From the NCBI GenBank assembly GCA_049724395.1, contig JAUGWO010000067.1, forward strand, positions 109,136-173,135: 64,000 bases of DNA. Reading direction: 5' to 3'. The translations under genes were made by a program, and so were the position numbers. The DNA is from Spongospora subterranea f. sp. subterranea (Eukaryota; Endomyxa: Phytomyxea; Phytomyxea; Plasmodiophorida). This document shows positions 10,094 to 21,612 of this stretch, piece after piece; the first letter of the stretch is position 1, and the number at the start of each line of letters is the position of its first letter. A model generated the notes under the pieces. It made no database searches. It was not told where the DNA came from and saw only the letters and a list, made by a program, of their open reading frames with translations.

Positions 10094-13000
10094 TCAGAAA
10101 ACCTTGTTCCACACACATTGGAACATGGGAAACAGCAATCGGAGCATTTTGTAGAACGGGTCGTTCGCCTTTCGTAGGACGGCGACGGCTTCCTTGTGCC
10201 CATCGTCATTGGCAGGATCCAATGGTGAGATATTTGCATGATCGTGTAGTGCCCGATTAGCCCCTTTACTCAGGAGATAACGGACCATTACAGCTCTACA
10301 CACCACAAATATATCACAAATGTTGTTCGATTTCGATTGATCCAACTAACCTATCGGCCTCGGGTCCATGCTGCTCTATCGCCAGATGAAGAGTAACCAT
10401 CAACATCTTTTGCATCGATATCGGTTCGGTCGTCAACGTCCAGTAGTATTTCGGCAAGTTCAACCCTAACACCATCACAATTGACCACTGATATAATCAA
10501 ATGAAACTGACTTACGAAAGGTGCATGGCAGCGTGATGAAACGGTGTCCGACCAAAATCATCAGAAAGCGTTGGATCGGCACCATTATTCATCAAAAACT
10601 TGACCATTGCCAATCTGAAGACATTGGGTTCCATATTGTCTGATTGAACGAACTGTTGGGCGGATGACGCAGTACTCAAAACTGCCAGATGAAGTGGAGT
10701 TCTACCATTAAAGACTTTTGCATTCAAGATTTTTGCATTGATATCGACTGGTTTGCGGCAATTGACAAGGATTTGGGCAATGTCGACCCTGATAAATCCT
10801 CACTTAAACACCGATATATTCACCAGATATTGACTCACAAGTTGAATAGGGCAGCGTAATGAAGCGGTGTCCAACCATATTTATCATGAAGGGACGGATC
10901 AGCACCAGAGTCGAGCAAAATGGTGACGATTGCAGCTCTAGACAGACATTCTCCATCATCGAATCTATATCTCCTAACACAACTAACCTATCGCCCTGAC
11001 GAAATAAGGTTGTACTGGCGATAATTGCCAGATGAAGAGGACTGTGGCCATCAGCGTTTTGCGCATCGAGATCGCCCGGTTTGGCGCTCTTCGCCAGTAT
11101 TTGTACAATGTCAACCCTGATGAGCGAGCACGTTAAACACCGATATATTCCCATGATATTGACAGACATTAACGACAGGGCACCATAATGAAGCGCCGTA
11201 CAATGAGTTTGATCACGAATCGCCTGATCAGCACCATTTCGAATCAGAATGTCGACCATTGAAACTCTACAAACAAATATTCATAATTGAATTTGGATAT
11301 TGACGACCCGACTAACATATTGGAGTGCCTGGACACTGAATATTTGATGATTGTGCGATGAAGTGGTGTTCTAAGAAGGTGGTCTTGTGTGTTGATAAAT
11401 GATGGATCAACAGCCCTCTCTATAAGTGTAGTCGCCAACTCAATCCTGATAACAACACATTTTTTAATGGGATATACTGACAGGGGGATGATTTACCAAG
11501 GGCGTTCCACAGCGTAATGAAGCGCTATCTCACCGTATTGATTCCATATGGTGATATCAGCACCATAATTCAGTAGAGCAATGGCGACAGAAAGACTGAA
11601 AAGACAAACAATTAATAGGGAACAATTCCTCGACCCCATAAAATATACTGTTGATTTTGGATTGCCAAAAGGAAAGGAGTATATCCATATTGATCTTTGA
11701 AGTTGATTGCCACTTGTTTGTCCACTCGTCCGTCCGACAATATTTTATCAATAACTCTAACTCTGAAATGACTGTCTTGTCAGACCATGATGGATGGCGT
11801 AATTGACAATACAAAAGTGGCGTCATACTGGCCATGTTTAGCGGCAATGTGCAGTAGAGTCTCTTCTGAAGGCGTTGTTGGTATTGTCGGATCAGCTCCC
11901 TGATCTAGCAAACACTCCACCACACTCCTGTTGATGGGAGATAAGCAATAGATCGATGTCCAAGTATTCGAATGTGCTAAACCAGTAGTTGAAATATGCC
12001 GCCACCATCATAGGTGTCTGTCCATAGCTGTTTTGAGCATCGATAATGTGAACCATGTTCATTCTGACGAGATCCGTAAACAACGTTCATTGATTTAGCT
12101 GTTTTGATACATACGATTTGACTTCGGTAGCTTTTTCTCTGTTCGAATCTCCATTGTTAGCTAAGTGTTCCTCAACAGGTCCATTGACACCTCGCACCCT
12201 GATTGCAAAGGAATCAATCAGAATATCAAGTTTCAGCACATGAAATGACAATACAATTGTGATTTTGCATCACTAATGATAGGGGTGTCTTCTTTGTGGT
12301 TGTTTTCCTCGATCGCCTTAGGGTATCTCCGACAAATATGATCGATAAGGTTGATCCTGAAGATTGTTAGCGGTTAAGATATTCAACGAATCGGACACCA
12401 TTACATTCCCTCACGAGCAGCGATGTGCAATACTGCATCGCCGATTGATGTTGATTTTATAGAAGGATCGGCGCCATTATCCAACAGAGTAATTGCGGTT
12501 GTTTCCCTATAGTCAATATAAGGCCAGTTGATTGATGGATAGAAACACGTGAACATACCAGATAGACTGAGGCACATCTACTCTCTTAGAACTGATAGAA
12601 ATCCACATTTAGAGAAAATCCATTGAATGACGATATTGCTCAAACCAATGCTGATCGGCAACCTGGGATGAAGCTCGAATATCTACCCATTGGTTGATGA
12701 TGTCGTATTTACTGACAAGTATTATAAGTTAAGAAATAGGATCAAACAATGAACAGACTTTCGACCGTTATAAACTGTCAGGAACAGCGGAGTTGCGCCA
12801 TCGTTATCCATTGCGTTGATATCGTATTTCGCTTCGGATATGAGTTGACGAACTTGTTCATTGCTGAGAAATCACCAATAAGAGATGATAACAGGTAATG
12901 ATATGAAGTAACTGACTTTCCATCTTTGGCCGCCAGATGAAGAGCCGTTCGGCCACAGTCATCGACCTTAATTGTACTCAATCTACCATAAGACCATATC

Positions 13001-13141
13001 CGCTGTCAACTGATGATGCTTCGCTCATATAAATTGAAAACGAAAATACCCCCCAGAAACAGCAACGCAGATCTGCGTGTAATTGAGTATTAGGGCCATG
13101 AACATGATTAAACATTTCGAGTGCGATTGCGAAAACATCAT
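10094..13141 (-). CDS. Secreted ankyrin-repeat protein, copy 2
   Basis: This is a tandem paralog of the gene at 3472-7207. The start (ATGATG at 13141) encodes MMFSQSHSKCLIMFMALILN then ICVAVSGG, a signal-peptide-like exon ending at GG|GTATTTTCG. The following exons are GLSTIKVDDCGRTALHLAAKDGK (phase-2 GTCAGT intron, acceptor TTTCTCAG), NEQVRQLISEAKYDINAMDN, DGATPLFL.., GADPS..AVLHIAAREGM, IIDAQNSYGQTPMMVAAY, CLLDQGADPTIP..ETLLHIAAKHGQYD, DILIRNGADQAIRDQTHCTA, LDAQNADGHSPLHLAI, FLMNNGADPTLSDDFGRTPFH and YLLSKGANRALHDH. Stop at 10094. Introns are about 45-65 nt. The middle part (11200-11500) is nearly identical to 4650-4940 of copy 1. Function is unknown; secretion is inferred from the leader only. 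Confidence 0.72.
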
Positions 13142-13469
13142 CAACTAGCGATTATATAAATCAGGATAAGCGGGAGAGGGAGGTCCGTGCCGCCCATGGG
13201 CCTGTTTTTTGCTGCGTTGCGCCAACTGCATTCGGCATTCTAAGTCCGTCACTGTGTTGGCCATTTCCGTGCGAGCAGCTAATCTGACCTCGACAACGTA
13301 CATTTAGTGTATGTTAGCTTGTACTCAGCATTAATGTTCACTTAAATGTATTTTGCAGTACAGTTGCGAATTGAGAACGAGAATCCGTGTACAGGTACTG
13401 TATGAGCTCGGTGAAAAAAAAAACACGAAAAACCTTGTGCATCAGTGCATTTATGAGTATGAACTTAGA
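13142..13469. repeat. Upstream flank plus segment duplicated at 38.8 kb
   Basis: From about 13272 (GCAGCTAATCTGACCTCGAC) to 13440 the sequence matches 38770-38915 (GCAGCTATTCTGACTCGACA..), including CGTACATTTAGTGTATGTTA and TTTGTGCATCAGT-like ends. This is the left flank of the 26-bp array. No gene is seen. Confidence 0.6.
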
Positions 13470-13737
13470 TGGTTATTTCTACATTATCCTGTCCTGGTTG
13501 ATTTCTACATTATCCTGTCCTGGTTGATTTCTACATTATCCTGTCCTGGTTGATTTCTACATTATCCTGTCCTGGTTGATTTCTACATTATCCTGTCCTG
13601 GTTGATTTCTACATTATCCTGTCCTGGTTGATTTCTACATTATCCTGTCCTGGTTGATTTCTACATTATCCTGTCCTGGTTGATTTCTACATTATCCTGT
13701 CCTGGTTGATTTCTACATTATCCTGTCCTGGTTGATC
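13470..13737. repeat. 26-bp minisatellite, about 10 units
   Basis: The unit TGATTTCTACATTATCCTGT + CCTGGT is repeated about ten times almost without variation, which implies recent amplification. The paralogous segment at 38.77-38.96 kb has only CCTGTCTTGATTGGTCCATGG at the same place, i.e. no expansion. Confidence 0.95.
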
Positions 13738-14842
13738 CATGGCGATATAGCCGCAGCTCTTCAGAAATATGTAGTTATAGGTGACAATGCTATGAAGCTA
13801 ATGTCTCGAAAAGCAAAAAGGCACTTGGTTTCTGCTTTTAGATCGCCGACAACCCTGAAATTTGGGTGCAGCGTCGATTGCGGCAGTTGGATACTCTTGG
13901 CTGAATCTTAAATATGACTCAATTGGATTAAGATCTCGTCTTTGCCAAGGCGAGTGACATTATGCCATTCGTCATGTGGTAACCCGCAAACAACCCCTTC
14001 TATCGCAAGCTTAACATTTAGTAAATTGACCGCAATGGTATCGCCGATTAATATTCGATTTGCCAAGAAGCACAGGCAAGGCGCAGGGTGCATGATCTGA
14101 AGACCGCGATGATCCAGTGGTCTTGGCAGATCCATATCTGGGATAAATATCGATTGGATGACGCTGGCAGGCTGATATCGCACGAAATTTTTCCTGTTTA
14201 GACTAAACTGTTGCAAAAGAGGCCAAACAGGAATCATGGTTTGGAGAGCCGGGATAATCCACGCATCAAGGGCGGTGGTGTCTTCAACTTCCATGGCTCC
14301 AGAATATCCAGCGCAAAGCCTGGCTTCTGCTTCAGCGGATTCATTTCGCAATAAATTTCGTTGCGCTTCTCTCCGTTGTTTTTTTCTTCATCGTCACTGA
14401 TTCGAACCGAATTTGCCGGTCGAACGTTGCGTTTGATGCTAAAACGTCTTTTGGAAGGTTATCAAAATATGGAGCCAAGTCGCTCATCTGAATCATAGCA
14501 TTAGATAAAACCTGCAAGATTCAGTTATTTCCTGCGGCACATCACCACCCGCTCTGTCTATTAACAATAGTTTGGCGATGTTTGCCTACAACGAGCAGAT
14601 TCAGTAAAAATCGTGACAATCTGATTGTGGACAAAATACTTGGACAAAGATAAGCGTTTTCTCTCAAAGCGATGGACGGTCCGTCTTAAATAACAGGTAA
14701 CATTCGTCAAGACGTCACCATTGTATTCATCTTGAACCGGTCCTTCATGTTCATCATCCATTGTATGAACATGAATACCGTCATCTGAAAGCGGGATAAC
14801 GGATGTGTTAGAAGGCTTGTCTGCTGTGCATATCGTAGACAA
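13738..14842 (-). pseudogene. Unrecognised gene, broken; paralog of 39.0-39.3 kb
   Basis: Minus-strand coding-like blocks: 14561-14842 (starts MSTICTADKPSNTSV), about 14350-14500 (MSDLAPYFDNLPKDVLASNA) and 13908-14351 (VWPLLQQFSLNRKNF through GLPHDEWHNVTRLGKDEILI). A TAA stop interrupts the frame at about 13909-13911, where the 39-kb copy has CAA; beyond it the same frame continues DSAKSIQLPQSTLHPNFRVV. A frame change also occurs near 14345 (KFIAK stop versus an overlapping frame). I cannot assign a family. Confidence 0.5.
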
Positions 14843-14884
14843 GGACCACAGATTGGCCTAATGAGCTACAGCGAATAGTGTTTG

Positions 14885-15490
14885 CACGTGTACAAACAAA
14901 TATTCATAATTTAATTTGGATATCGACGACCCGACTAATCTGGACACTGAATATTGTGCGTTGAAGTGGCGTTCTAAGAAGGTGGTCTTGTGTGTTGATA
15001 AATGATGGATCAACAGCCCTCTCTATAAGTGTAGTCGCCAACTCAAACCTGATAACAACACATCATCAATGTGATATATTGACAGGGGGATGATTTACCA
15101 AGGGAGTTCAACAGCGTAATGAAGCGCTATCTCACTGTATTGATTCCTTATGGTGATATCAGCACCATAATCCAGTAGAGCAATGGCGACAGAAAGACTG
15201 AACTGACAAACAATTGATAGGTAGTGAACAATTACTTGACCCCATATAATATACTGTTGATATTTCATTGCCAAAAGGAAAGGAGTATATCCATATTGAT
15301 CTTTGAAGTTGATTGCCACTTGTTTGTCCACTCGTCCATCCGACAATATCTCGTCAAGAACACTAACTCAGAGATGGTTGTCCAGTCAGACCATGATGGA
15401 TGGCGTAATTGACTATAGGTTAATGGCGCCATACTGGCCATGTTTAGCGGCAATGTGCAGTAGAGTACAGCCATCAGCTGTCCCAGCAAA
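14885..15490 (-). pseudogene. Ankyrin gene fragment (third copy, internal exons only)
   Basis: Very similar to the internal ankyrin exons at 4720-5330 and 11270-11850: LIERAVDPSFINTQDHLLRT, ALLDYGADITIRNQYSEIAL, INFKDQYGYTPFLLAMKYQQ and the HIAAKHGQ-like block. It lacks both the signal exon and the 3' end, and is bounded by unrelated sequence on both sides. Confidence 0.7.
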
Positions 15491-15925
15491 CAAATATTCA
15501 GGATTGAGCAACGAAAAGCGCCAGGTGATACATCCGTCGTTTTTGACTCACAAATATGGGCACTTTCTCTACTTTGCTGGTCATTTACAATATCCGTTGC
15601 CTGGGCAAAAAGCTTTTGGAAACGACTAAATCACTTCCAAGCACTCCTGAAATCGACCAAGCGTTGATAACAGCCCATCCAGAAATCAAGAACAAATCAT
15701 GATCAATTCGATGGCACAAGCAGCAGCTTCATTTCGTACCTATCAGAATATTTGGGACTGTAGCGATCAGACTTTATGAGACGGAGGGAGTATCCAATTT
15801 GTAATTCAACGCAAAATACCCCAACTCTGTATGTTTATGCCCCCAAACCGCTGTTTTGTAAATTACCCTCACGAACGATTGGAATAAACTGCATTCGACT
15901 TCAACATTGAAACATGTGTTCAGTT
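15491..15925. other. No gene recognised
   Basis: A 108-codon plus ORF (15303-15629) is antisense to the ankyrin fragment for its first half and unrecognised after. Nothing else is supported. Confidence 0.35.
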
Positions 15926-16440
15926 GAGGTGCTAAACATGGCCAGTGTGGCGCCATTACTGTATTGTCCTTACGCCATCCATGATGGTCTGATTGAACAT
16001 TTTAGAGTTAGTGATATTGATAAGATATAATCGGATGTACTGTATCAGTGGCAGTCAACTTTAAAGATCAGACCGGAAATACTCCTTTCCTTGTGGCAAT
16101 GGAAAACAATCAGCAAGGTATAAGGGACAAAAAAATTGTTCGATGTCAATATGATGTGAGATGGCGCTTCATTGCTGCAATATTTCTTACGTCAGTCCCG
16201 TAAATATATTTGTTTTATAATAAGTGTTCTGGTGTTAGGGTTGAATCTGTCGAAATACTGGTAGACTGGTAGATTTGGCCGACTCAAGATATTTCGACGC
16301 AAACTGTTCTGGTCAATCGAATCACATTTGTGAACTCTGTGTATAGTTGTAGTGGTCAAGTATCTGTTGAGTAAAGGTGCTGATCAGGGGCGCCATCATT
16401 AGTCCTGTATCTCACCGCTGGGCATCGCAAGCAAGATACC
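15926..16440 (+). pseudogene. Ankyrin fragments in inverted orientation
   Basis: On the plus strand AAACATGGCCAGTGTGGCGCC.. then the phrase FKDQTGNTPFLVAMENNQQ (about 16060-16120) match the ankyrin exons found on the minus strand elsewhere. Near 16340-16395 VVVKYLLSKGADQG is another repeat end, followed by a stop. Stops (TGA/TAA) and missing intermediate sequence mark it as a relic. Confidence 0.55.
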
Positions 16441-16559
16441 GTCATTGTGCTATGAAAATGCAAACAATTCGTTCTACAAGGTGTTCCCGTTCATTTGACA
16501 GTACAGGTGCTCCACACACTTTTGGACACGAGAAACCGCCATAAGAACACAATGTAAAA

Positions 16560-16830
16560 CGAATAGTTCTCATATCCCAACACAGTTATGGTTTCCTGGT
16601 GGTCAAATCCCTTCGCGAGATCCATTGTTAACGTACGTGGTTTTACCACGAAGACACTGATCAGCACTTTTTACTCGCCAGATACTTGACCATTTCGACC
16701 TCAACTCACAGAGTTCCCTTGGAGTATGACAAACAACTGTGCCGAGGATGAGTTCAACCGTCACTTCCGTAGCCAGAACAACTGCGCACGGACTTTTCCC
16801 ATATCAATTCCTATATTAGGGTCAGTGGCC
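16560..16830. repeat. Dispersed duplicated segment, copy 2 of 3
   Basis: TTCTCATATCCCAACACAGT.. to CAATTCCTATATTAGGGTCAGTG matches 18930-19195 closely and 9780-9920 more loosely. It contains the antisense ankyrin-like phrase VEVEMVKYLA. Confidence 0.65.
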
Positions 16831-16864
16831 ATATATGCAAATGTACGGACCTCTCACACTGTTC

Positions 16865-17125
16865 CGTGTCGGGTTACGTGTAAGGTACAGAGTCGTAACT
16901 CGGTCCTGTTAATGTTGCGACGTCGGGTAACGTGTACAGGTACAGAGTTGTAACTCACTCCTGTTATGTTGCGACGTCGGGTAACGTGTACAGGTGCAAT
17001 GTCGGGTAACGTGTACAGGTACAGAGTTGTAACTTGGTCCTGTTATGCTGCGATGTCGGGTAACGTGTACAGGTACAGAGTTGTAACTCACTCCTGTTAT
17101 GTTGCGATGTCGGGTAACGTGAATC
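16865..17125. repeat. 54-bp tandem repeat, about 4-5 units
   Basis: The unit GTCGGGTAACGTGTACAGGT + ACAGAGTTGTAACTCACTCC + TGTTATGTTGCGAC is repeated with small deletions. A single degenerate unit (CGCGTTACGTGTACAGGTAC..) sits at about 19710-19750. Confidence 0.9.
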
Positions 17126-17930
17126 CATGACTGATGTTCTCGACAGCGATGACGGGAATTGAATTATGCTTGGCGCTGTTTGAGGAACACGGCTACTTCA
17201 CGCTTGTTCGGCATTCGCAAATGCAAATTCTGACTGCGATAATAGCTGGTGCAGGTGGGAGATGCGTTCGCCTTCATGATCCCAATCTGGCTACGCAACA
17301 TCGTCGTCTAATATGTTTTGTACAGGATTTGAACCTATAACTATTGTGCTGAAGATCGTTGTGTCAAGGGCAAGCACCGGGACCTTGCAGGCAAACAATG
17401 GTAATCAAGGCAATCAGAATTGCGAATGGTGTATTGGATCGGATTGATCCACCTTAATTCGTTTAAAAGTGGAAAATGGGCCCTGAGATGGCGGGACATA
17501 AGGAATGGGCTTGGTCTGACTCCAAGTGAACTCTGTGGAATTCAAATGGTCAAGAATCTGTTGAGTAAACGTGCTGATCAGGGACCTCGTGATAAATTTC
17601 CTAAGTCACCGACGGTTCGCAAAGAATACGAGCACTAGGAAACCGTCCCTGTGTTCGTATTGCTTCGCAATTTCATCAATGACGTCCTGTATATATCCAT
17701 GAAGTCTCTGATCATTACTTTACCCAACAGATTCTTGACCATATGAACTCTACTTAGAGTTCACAAAATGTGGCTCACAGTTTTCGATGACCCAACTAAC
17801 CCATCGTCCTTGTATGAAAAACCCTCTCTTGCCAGATTAGCGACAACTCACCCTACGTTAAAATGTAGCTTGGGTCGACGACATCAACCAGTATTTTGGC
17901 AAGTCCAACCCAACACCATCCCATTTGAAT
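17126..17930. repeat. Segmental duplication, left copy
   Basis: 17330-17920 is nearly the same as 19925-20770 (shared phrases CGGGACCTTGCAGGCAAACAATGG, AGGAAACCGTCCCTGTGTTC, CTTGCCAGATTAGCGACAAC). The 20-kb copy has about 250 bp of extra sequence. Weak ankyrin-like coding (MVKNLLSKRADQGPRDK) is visible in the plus frame at about 17545-17605. Confidence 0.65.
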
Positions 17931-18354
17931 ACTGATATGATCAAACGTGACAGAGTTTGCCAGCATAGCGAAGCACTGTCTCATCATAATTATCCCTTTT
18001 CTAGAGTGCTCCATAATCCATTAATGTATTGGCAGAAGGCAGACTGAGCCGACAGACAGTTGAGTTTATACATTTCGAAATAAACCTGCATTATCATGAT
18101 TCCAGTACTCGAACGGATTGCCACTCAACTTCCAAATCATTCTTCTGGGTTGGGAGTGACGTCTTAAATTCACCGGTTTGTCCAGCATAGACGGTAGTTT
18201 AAGCGGAATTGGTCGATACAACCATCGTGATTGAGCTCAGTGTTTGCACCTGCGACTGGCAATAACAAGCCGGAAGTAGCCGATCATTGTCAGTTTCTTC
18301 CTAAGCAGCGCAAAACGCATTTTCGTCATCGCTGTTCGAGAACATCAGCCATAA
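17931..18354 (-). pseudogene. Ankyrin fragment
   Basis: The reverse strand of 17940-18060 matches exon sequence GADI..R.YSE-like from the ankyrin genes, and 18060-18250 matches 20890-21070 (antisense phrases about FKFNG.Q). Frames are interrupted. It is the decayed counterpart of 20770-21130. Confidence 0.4.
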
Positions 18355-18830
18355 CTCTGTGGCGCCATTACTGTATTGTCCTTACGCCATCCATCATGGC
18401 CTGACTGAACTAACATTTCAGAGTTAGTGATATTAATGAGATATTATCGGATCAACTTCAAAGATCAGCCCGGATATACTCTTTTCCTTGTGGCAATGGA
18501 AAATAATCAGAAAACTAGGGATCAAAAAATGGTTCAACGTCACAATGTGCTGAGATGTCGCTTCATTATGCTGCAATGTTTTCCTACGTCAGTCCCGTGA
18601 ATATATTTGTTTTAAATGTTCTGGTGATAGGGTTGAACCTGCCGAAATACTGGTATATTTCGCTGAGTCAAGATATTTCATCGCAAAAAAACAGTACTGT
18701 TCCGCGGATGTGGGTCATCAATTATTATCGATTGTGAACTCTGTGTATAGTTGTAGTGGTCAAGTATCTGTTGAGTAAAGGTGCTGATCAGCGGCGCCAT
18801 CATAAGTCCTGTACCTCACGGCTGGACATC
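18355..18830 (+). pseudogene. Ankyrin fragments in inverted orientation, second copy
   Basis: Parallel to 15926-16440: GGCGCCATTACTGTATTGTC.., then INFKDQPGYTLFLVAMENNQK, a degraded LHYAAMFSYVSPVNIFV block and finally VVVVKYLLSKGADQ at about 18750-18790 before stops. Confidence 0.55.
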
Positions 18831-18929
18831 ATAAAGCAACACGACCACCAAGATATCGCCATTGTGCAATGAAATGCAAACAATTCGTTCTACAAAGTGT
18901 TTTCATTGATTTGAAAAAACGAATAGTTC

Positions 18930-19195
18930 TCATATCTCAAAACAGTTATGGTTTCCTGGTAGTCAAACCCCTTCGCGAGATCCATTGTTAATATACGTGG
19001 TTTTACCACGAAGACACTGATCAGCACTTTTTACTCGCCAGATACTTGACCACTTCGACCACAACTCACAGAGTTCTCTTGGAATATGACAAACAACTGT
19101 GCCGGGGATGAGTTCAACCGTCACTTCCGAAGCCAGAACAACTGCGCACGGGTTTTCCCATACCAATTCCTATATTAGGGGCAGTGACCATATAT
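18930..19195. repeat. Dispersed duplicated segment, copy 3 of 3
   Basis: Close match to 16560-16830. It contains the minus-strand ORF 18963-19166, which is antisense/out of frame to an ankyrin-like phrase and is not taken as a gene. Confidence 0.6.
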
Positions 19196-19204
19196 AGTAA
19201 ACTC

Positions 19205-19410
19205 GAATATCTCTGGATGAGCAATGTAATCGGGTGGGAGCAGGTCCCATTGGGTGTGGTCGTTAGGACAGGTTATGGTGCTGAATCCAGGTGGGTCTAA
19301 TAAATTTCTTCAGTAAATACCCATTCTACTTGTAGCGGCCAGGCGGAAGTAGGGAAACACCTGGTAGTACACAGGTTACCCGACCAATAAGAACCCGCGT
19401 ACCTTTGTAT
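19205..19410. repeat. Dispersed repeat shared with 58.15-58.38 kb (inverted)
   Basis: GGAGCAGGTCCCATTGGGTG.. through CTGGTAGTACACAGGTTACC to ACCTTTGTATACC is the reverse complement of 58148-58345 with substitutions. The ATACC array begins exactly at the CTTTGTATACC end. Confidence 0.7.
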
Positions 19411-19650
19411 ACCATACCATACCATACCATACCATACCATACCATACCATACCATACCATACCATACCATAACATACCATACCATACCATACCATACCAT
19501 ACCACACCATACCATACCATACCATACCATACCATACACCATACCATACCATACCATACCATACCATACCACACCATACCATACCATACCATACCATACC
19601 ATACCACACCATACCATACCATACCATACCATACCACACCATACCATACC
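19408..19650. repeat. ATACC pentanucleotide microsatellite, about 48 units
   Basis: An (ATACC)n tract with occasional ACACC, AACAT and one phase slip (ATACACC). Because it lacks stops in most frames it creates apparent ORFs on both strands (Met-Val-Trp-Tyr or Pro-Tyr-His-Thr polymers) that are not genes. Confidence 0.97.
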
Positions 19651-19924
19651 AGTGACCATTTATGAGTGATGCTGTGCGGACCTCTCTACTGTAGCGTCAC
19701 TCTCTCGTGCCGCGTTACGTGTACAGGTACAGTCCTGTTATGTTGCAGTTCCATGACTGATAATCTCAACTGCGATGACAGGAATTATGGCGCGGAAGAA
19801 CGTGTTGATGATCGGCTACTTCACACCTGTTCGGCATTCGCAAATGCTAACGCTGAATGCGATAATAGCTGGTGTATGGACCAACTCCGATACACAACAT
19901 CGTCGCTGAACATGTTTTCGTACA
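19651..19924. other. No gene recognised
   Basis: Contains a relic of the 54-bp unit and sequence related to 17126-17330 (CTACTTCACGC..TTCGGCATTCGCAAATGC). Probably the left part of the duplicated segment. Confidence 0.4.
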
Positions 19925-20790
19925 GGGTTTGAACCTATAACTATTGTGCTGAAAATCGGTGTTGCCAAGGGCAAGCACCGGGACCTTGCTGGCAAACAAT
20001 GGTAATCAAGGCAATCGGAATTGCGAATCGTGTATTGGATCGGATTTGATCCACCTCAATCCGTTTGAAAGGTGGAAAATGGGCCTTGAGATGACGGGAC
20101 ATAAGGAATGGCTGGCTCACGCATATGGAGGGGAATGGCTGGTTAACGCTGGTTGGTTCACGACAGTTGCTCTTACCATCAAAACTACTCCTTCGAATCT
20201 CGCTCAAGTATCCAACAATGTGCGCAAACGAGGCGGTTGTTCACAAAGCCAGATTATTTATCAGAGAATGAATGATCAGCGATAACAGCATTGCTCCTCA
20301 CCAATCCAGAAAATCATTATCTTAGCTGCTAACATATTTGGTATGTAGGGAATTAGTCAAGTCATGACTCCAAGTGAACTCTGTGGAATTCAAATGGTCA
20401 AGAATATGTTGAGTAAACGTGTTGATCAGGGACCTCGTGATAAAATCTCCTAAGTCACCGACGGTTCGCAAAGAATACGAGCACTAGGAAACCGTCCCTG
20501 TGTTCGTATTGCTTCGCAATTTCATCGGTGACGTCCTGTATATATCCATGAAGTCTCTGATCATTACTTTACCCAACAGATTCTTGACCATATGAACTCT
20601 ACTTAGAGTTCACAAAATGTGGCTCACAGTTTTCGATGACCCAACTAACCCATCGTCCTTGTATGAAAAACCCTCTCTTGCCAGATTAGCGACAACTCAC
20701 CCTACGTTAAAATGTAGCTTGGGTCGACGACATCAACCAGTATTTTGGCAAAGTCCAACCCAACACCATCCCATTTGAATACTGATATAC
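19925..20790. repeat. Segmental duplication, right copy
   Basis: Matches 17330-17920. An insertion of about 250 bp (about 20100-20350) distinguishes it. Confidence 0.65.
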
Positions 20791-21130
20791 TCACACCTGG
20801 CTGAGCTTGCCAGCATAGCGAAGCGCTGTCTCATCATAGTTATCCCTTTGTAGAGTGCTCCATAATCCAGTAATGTATTGGCAGAAGGCAGACTGAGCCG
20901 TTGAGTTCATATATTTCATTGCCAAAAATAAATACGCATCATCATCTCTGCTAATAAACTGATTGCCATTAAATTTACAAATCATTCCTCTGGGTTTGGA
21001 GTGACGTCTCGAATTCACCGGCTTGTCCAGCAATGGATGATAATTAAGCGGAATTGGTCGATTCAACCGCCATGATCGAACTCAGCGTTCGCAACTGCGA
21101 CTGGCAATAACAAGCCTGAAGTAGCCGATC
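20791..21130 (-). pseudogene. Ankyrin fragment
   Basis: The minus strand carries FNGNQFISRDDDAYLFLAMKY, equivalent to INFKDQYGYTPFLLAMKYQ in the full genes, and DNYDETALRYAGKLSQ, equivalent to the YSEIALHYAVE block. No signal exon or 3' end is present. Confidence 0.55.
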
Positions 21131-21233
21131 ATCGTCACTTTCTATTCCTAAGCAGAGCCAACCGCGTTCGTAATCGCTGTTCGAGAACATCAGCCATCAC
21201 CCTAACGTAGACGTTGAAAACGACTCGAGTTGA

Positions 21234-21612
21234 GCTCTTGTCGTTATCATGATCTTCCAGCAACACTGACAGTTGACCTGCTCTTGTCGTTATCATGATC
21301 TTCCAGCAACACTGACAGTTGACCTGCTCTTGTCGTTATCATGATCTTCCAGCAACACTGACAGTTGACCTGCTCTTGTCGTTATCATGATCTTCCAGCA
21401 ACACTGACAGTTGACCTGCTCTTGTCGTTATCATGATCTTCCAGCAACACTGACAGTTGACCTGCTCTTGTCGTTATCATGATCTTCCAGCAACACTGAC
21501 AGTTGACCTGCTCTTGTCGTTATCATGATCTTCCAGCAACACTGACAGTTGACCTGCTCTTGTCGTTATCATGATCTTCCAGCAACACTGACAGTTGACC
21601 TGCTCTTGTCGT
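21234..21612. repeat. 46-bp minisatellite, about 8 units
   Basis: The unit TCTTGTCGTTATCATGATCT + TCCAGCAACACTGACAGTTG + ACCTGC is repeated eight times with essentially no variation, ending at GTCGTTTGGTGATCC. Recent amplification is inferred. Confidence 0.95.

Noticed and set aside
19297-19665. ORFs of repeated Met-Val-Trp-Tyr-Gly or Ile-Pro-Tyr-His-Thr
   Set aside because: Translation of the ATACC microsatellite; no independent coding evidence.
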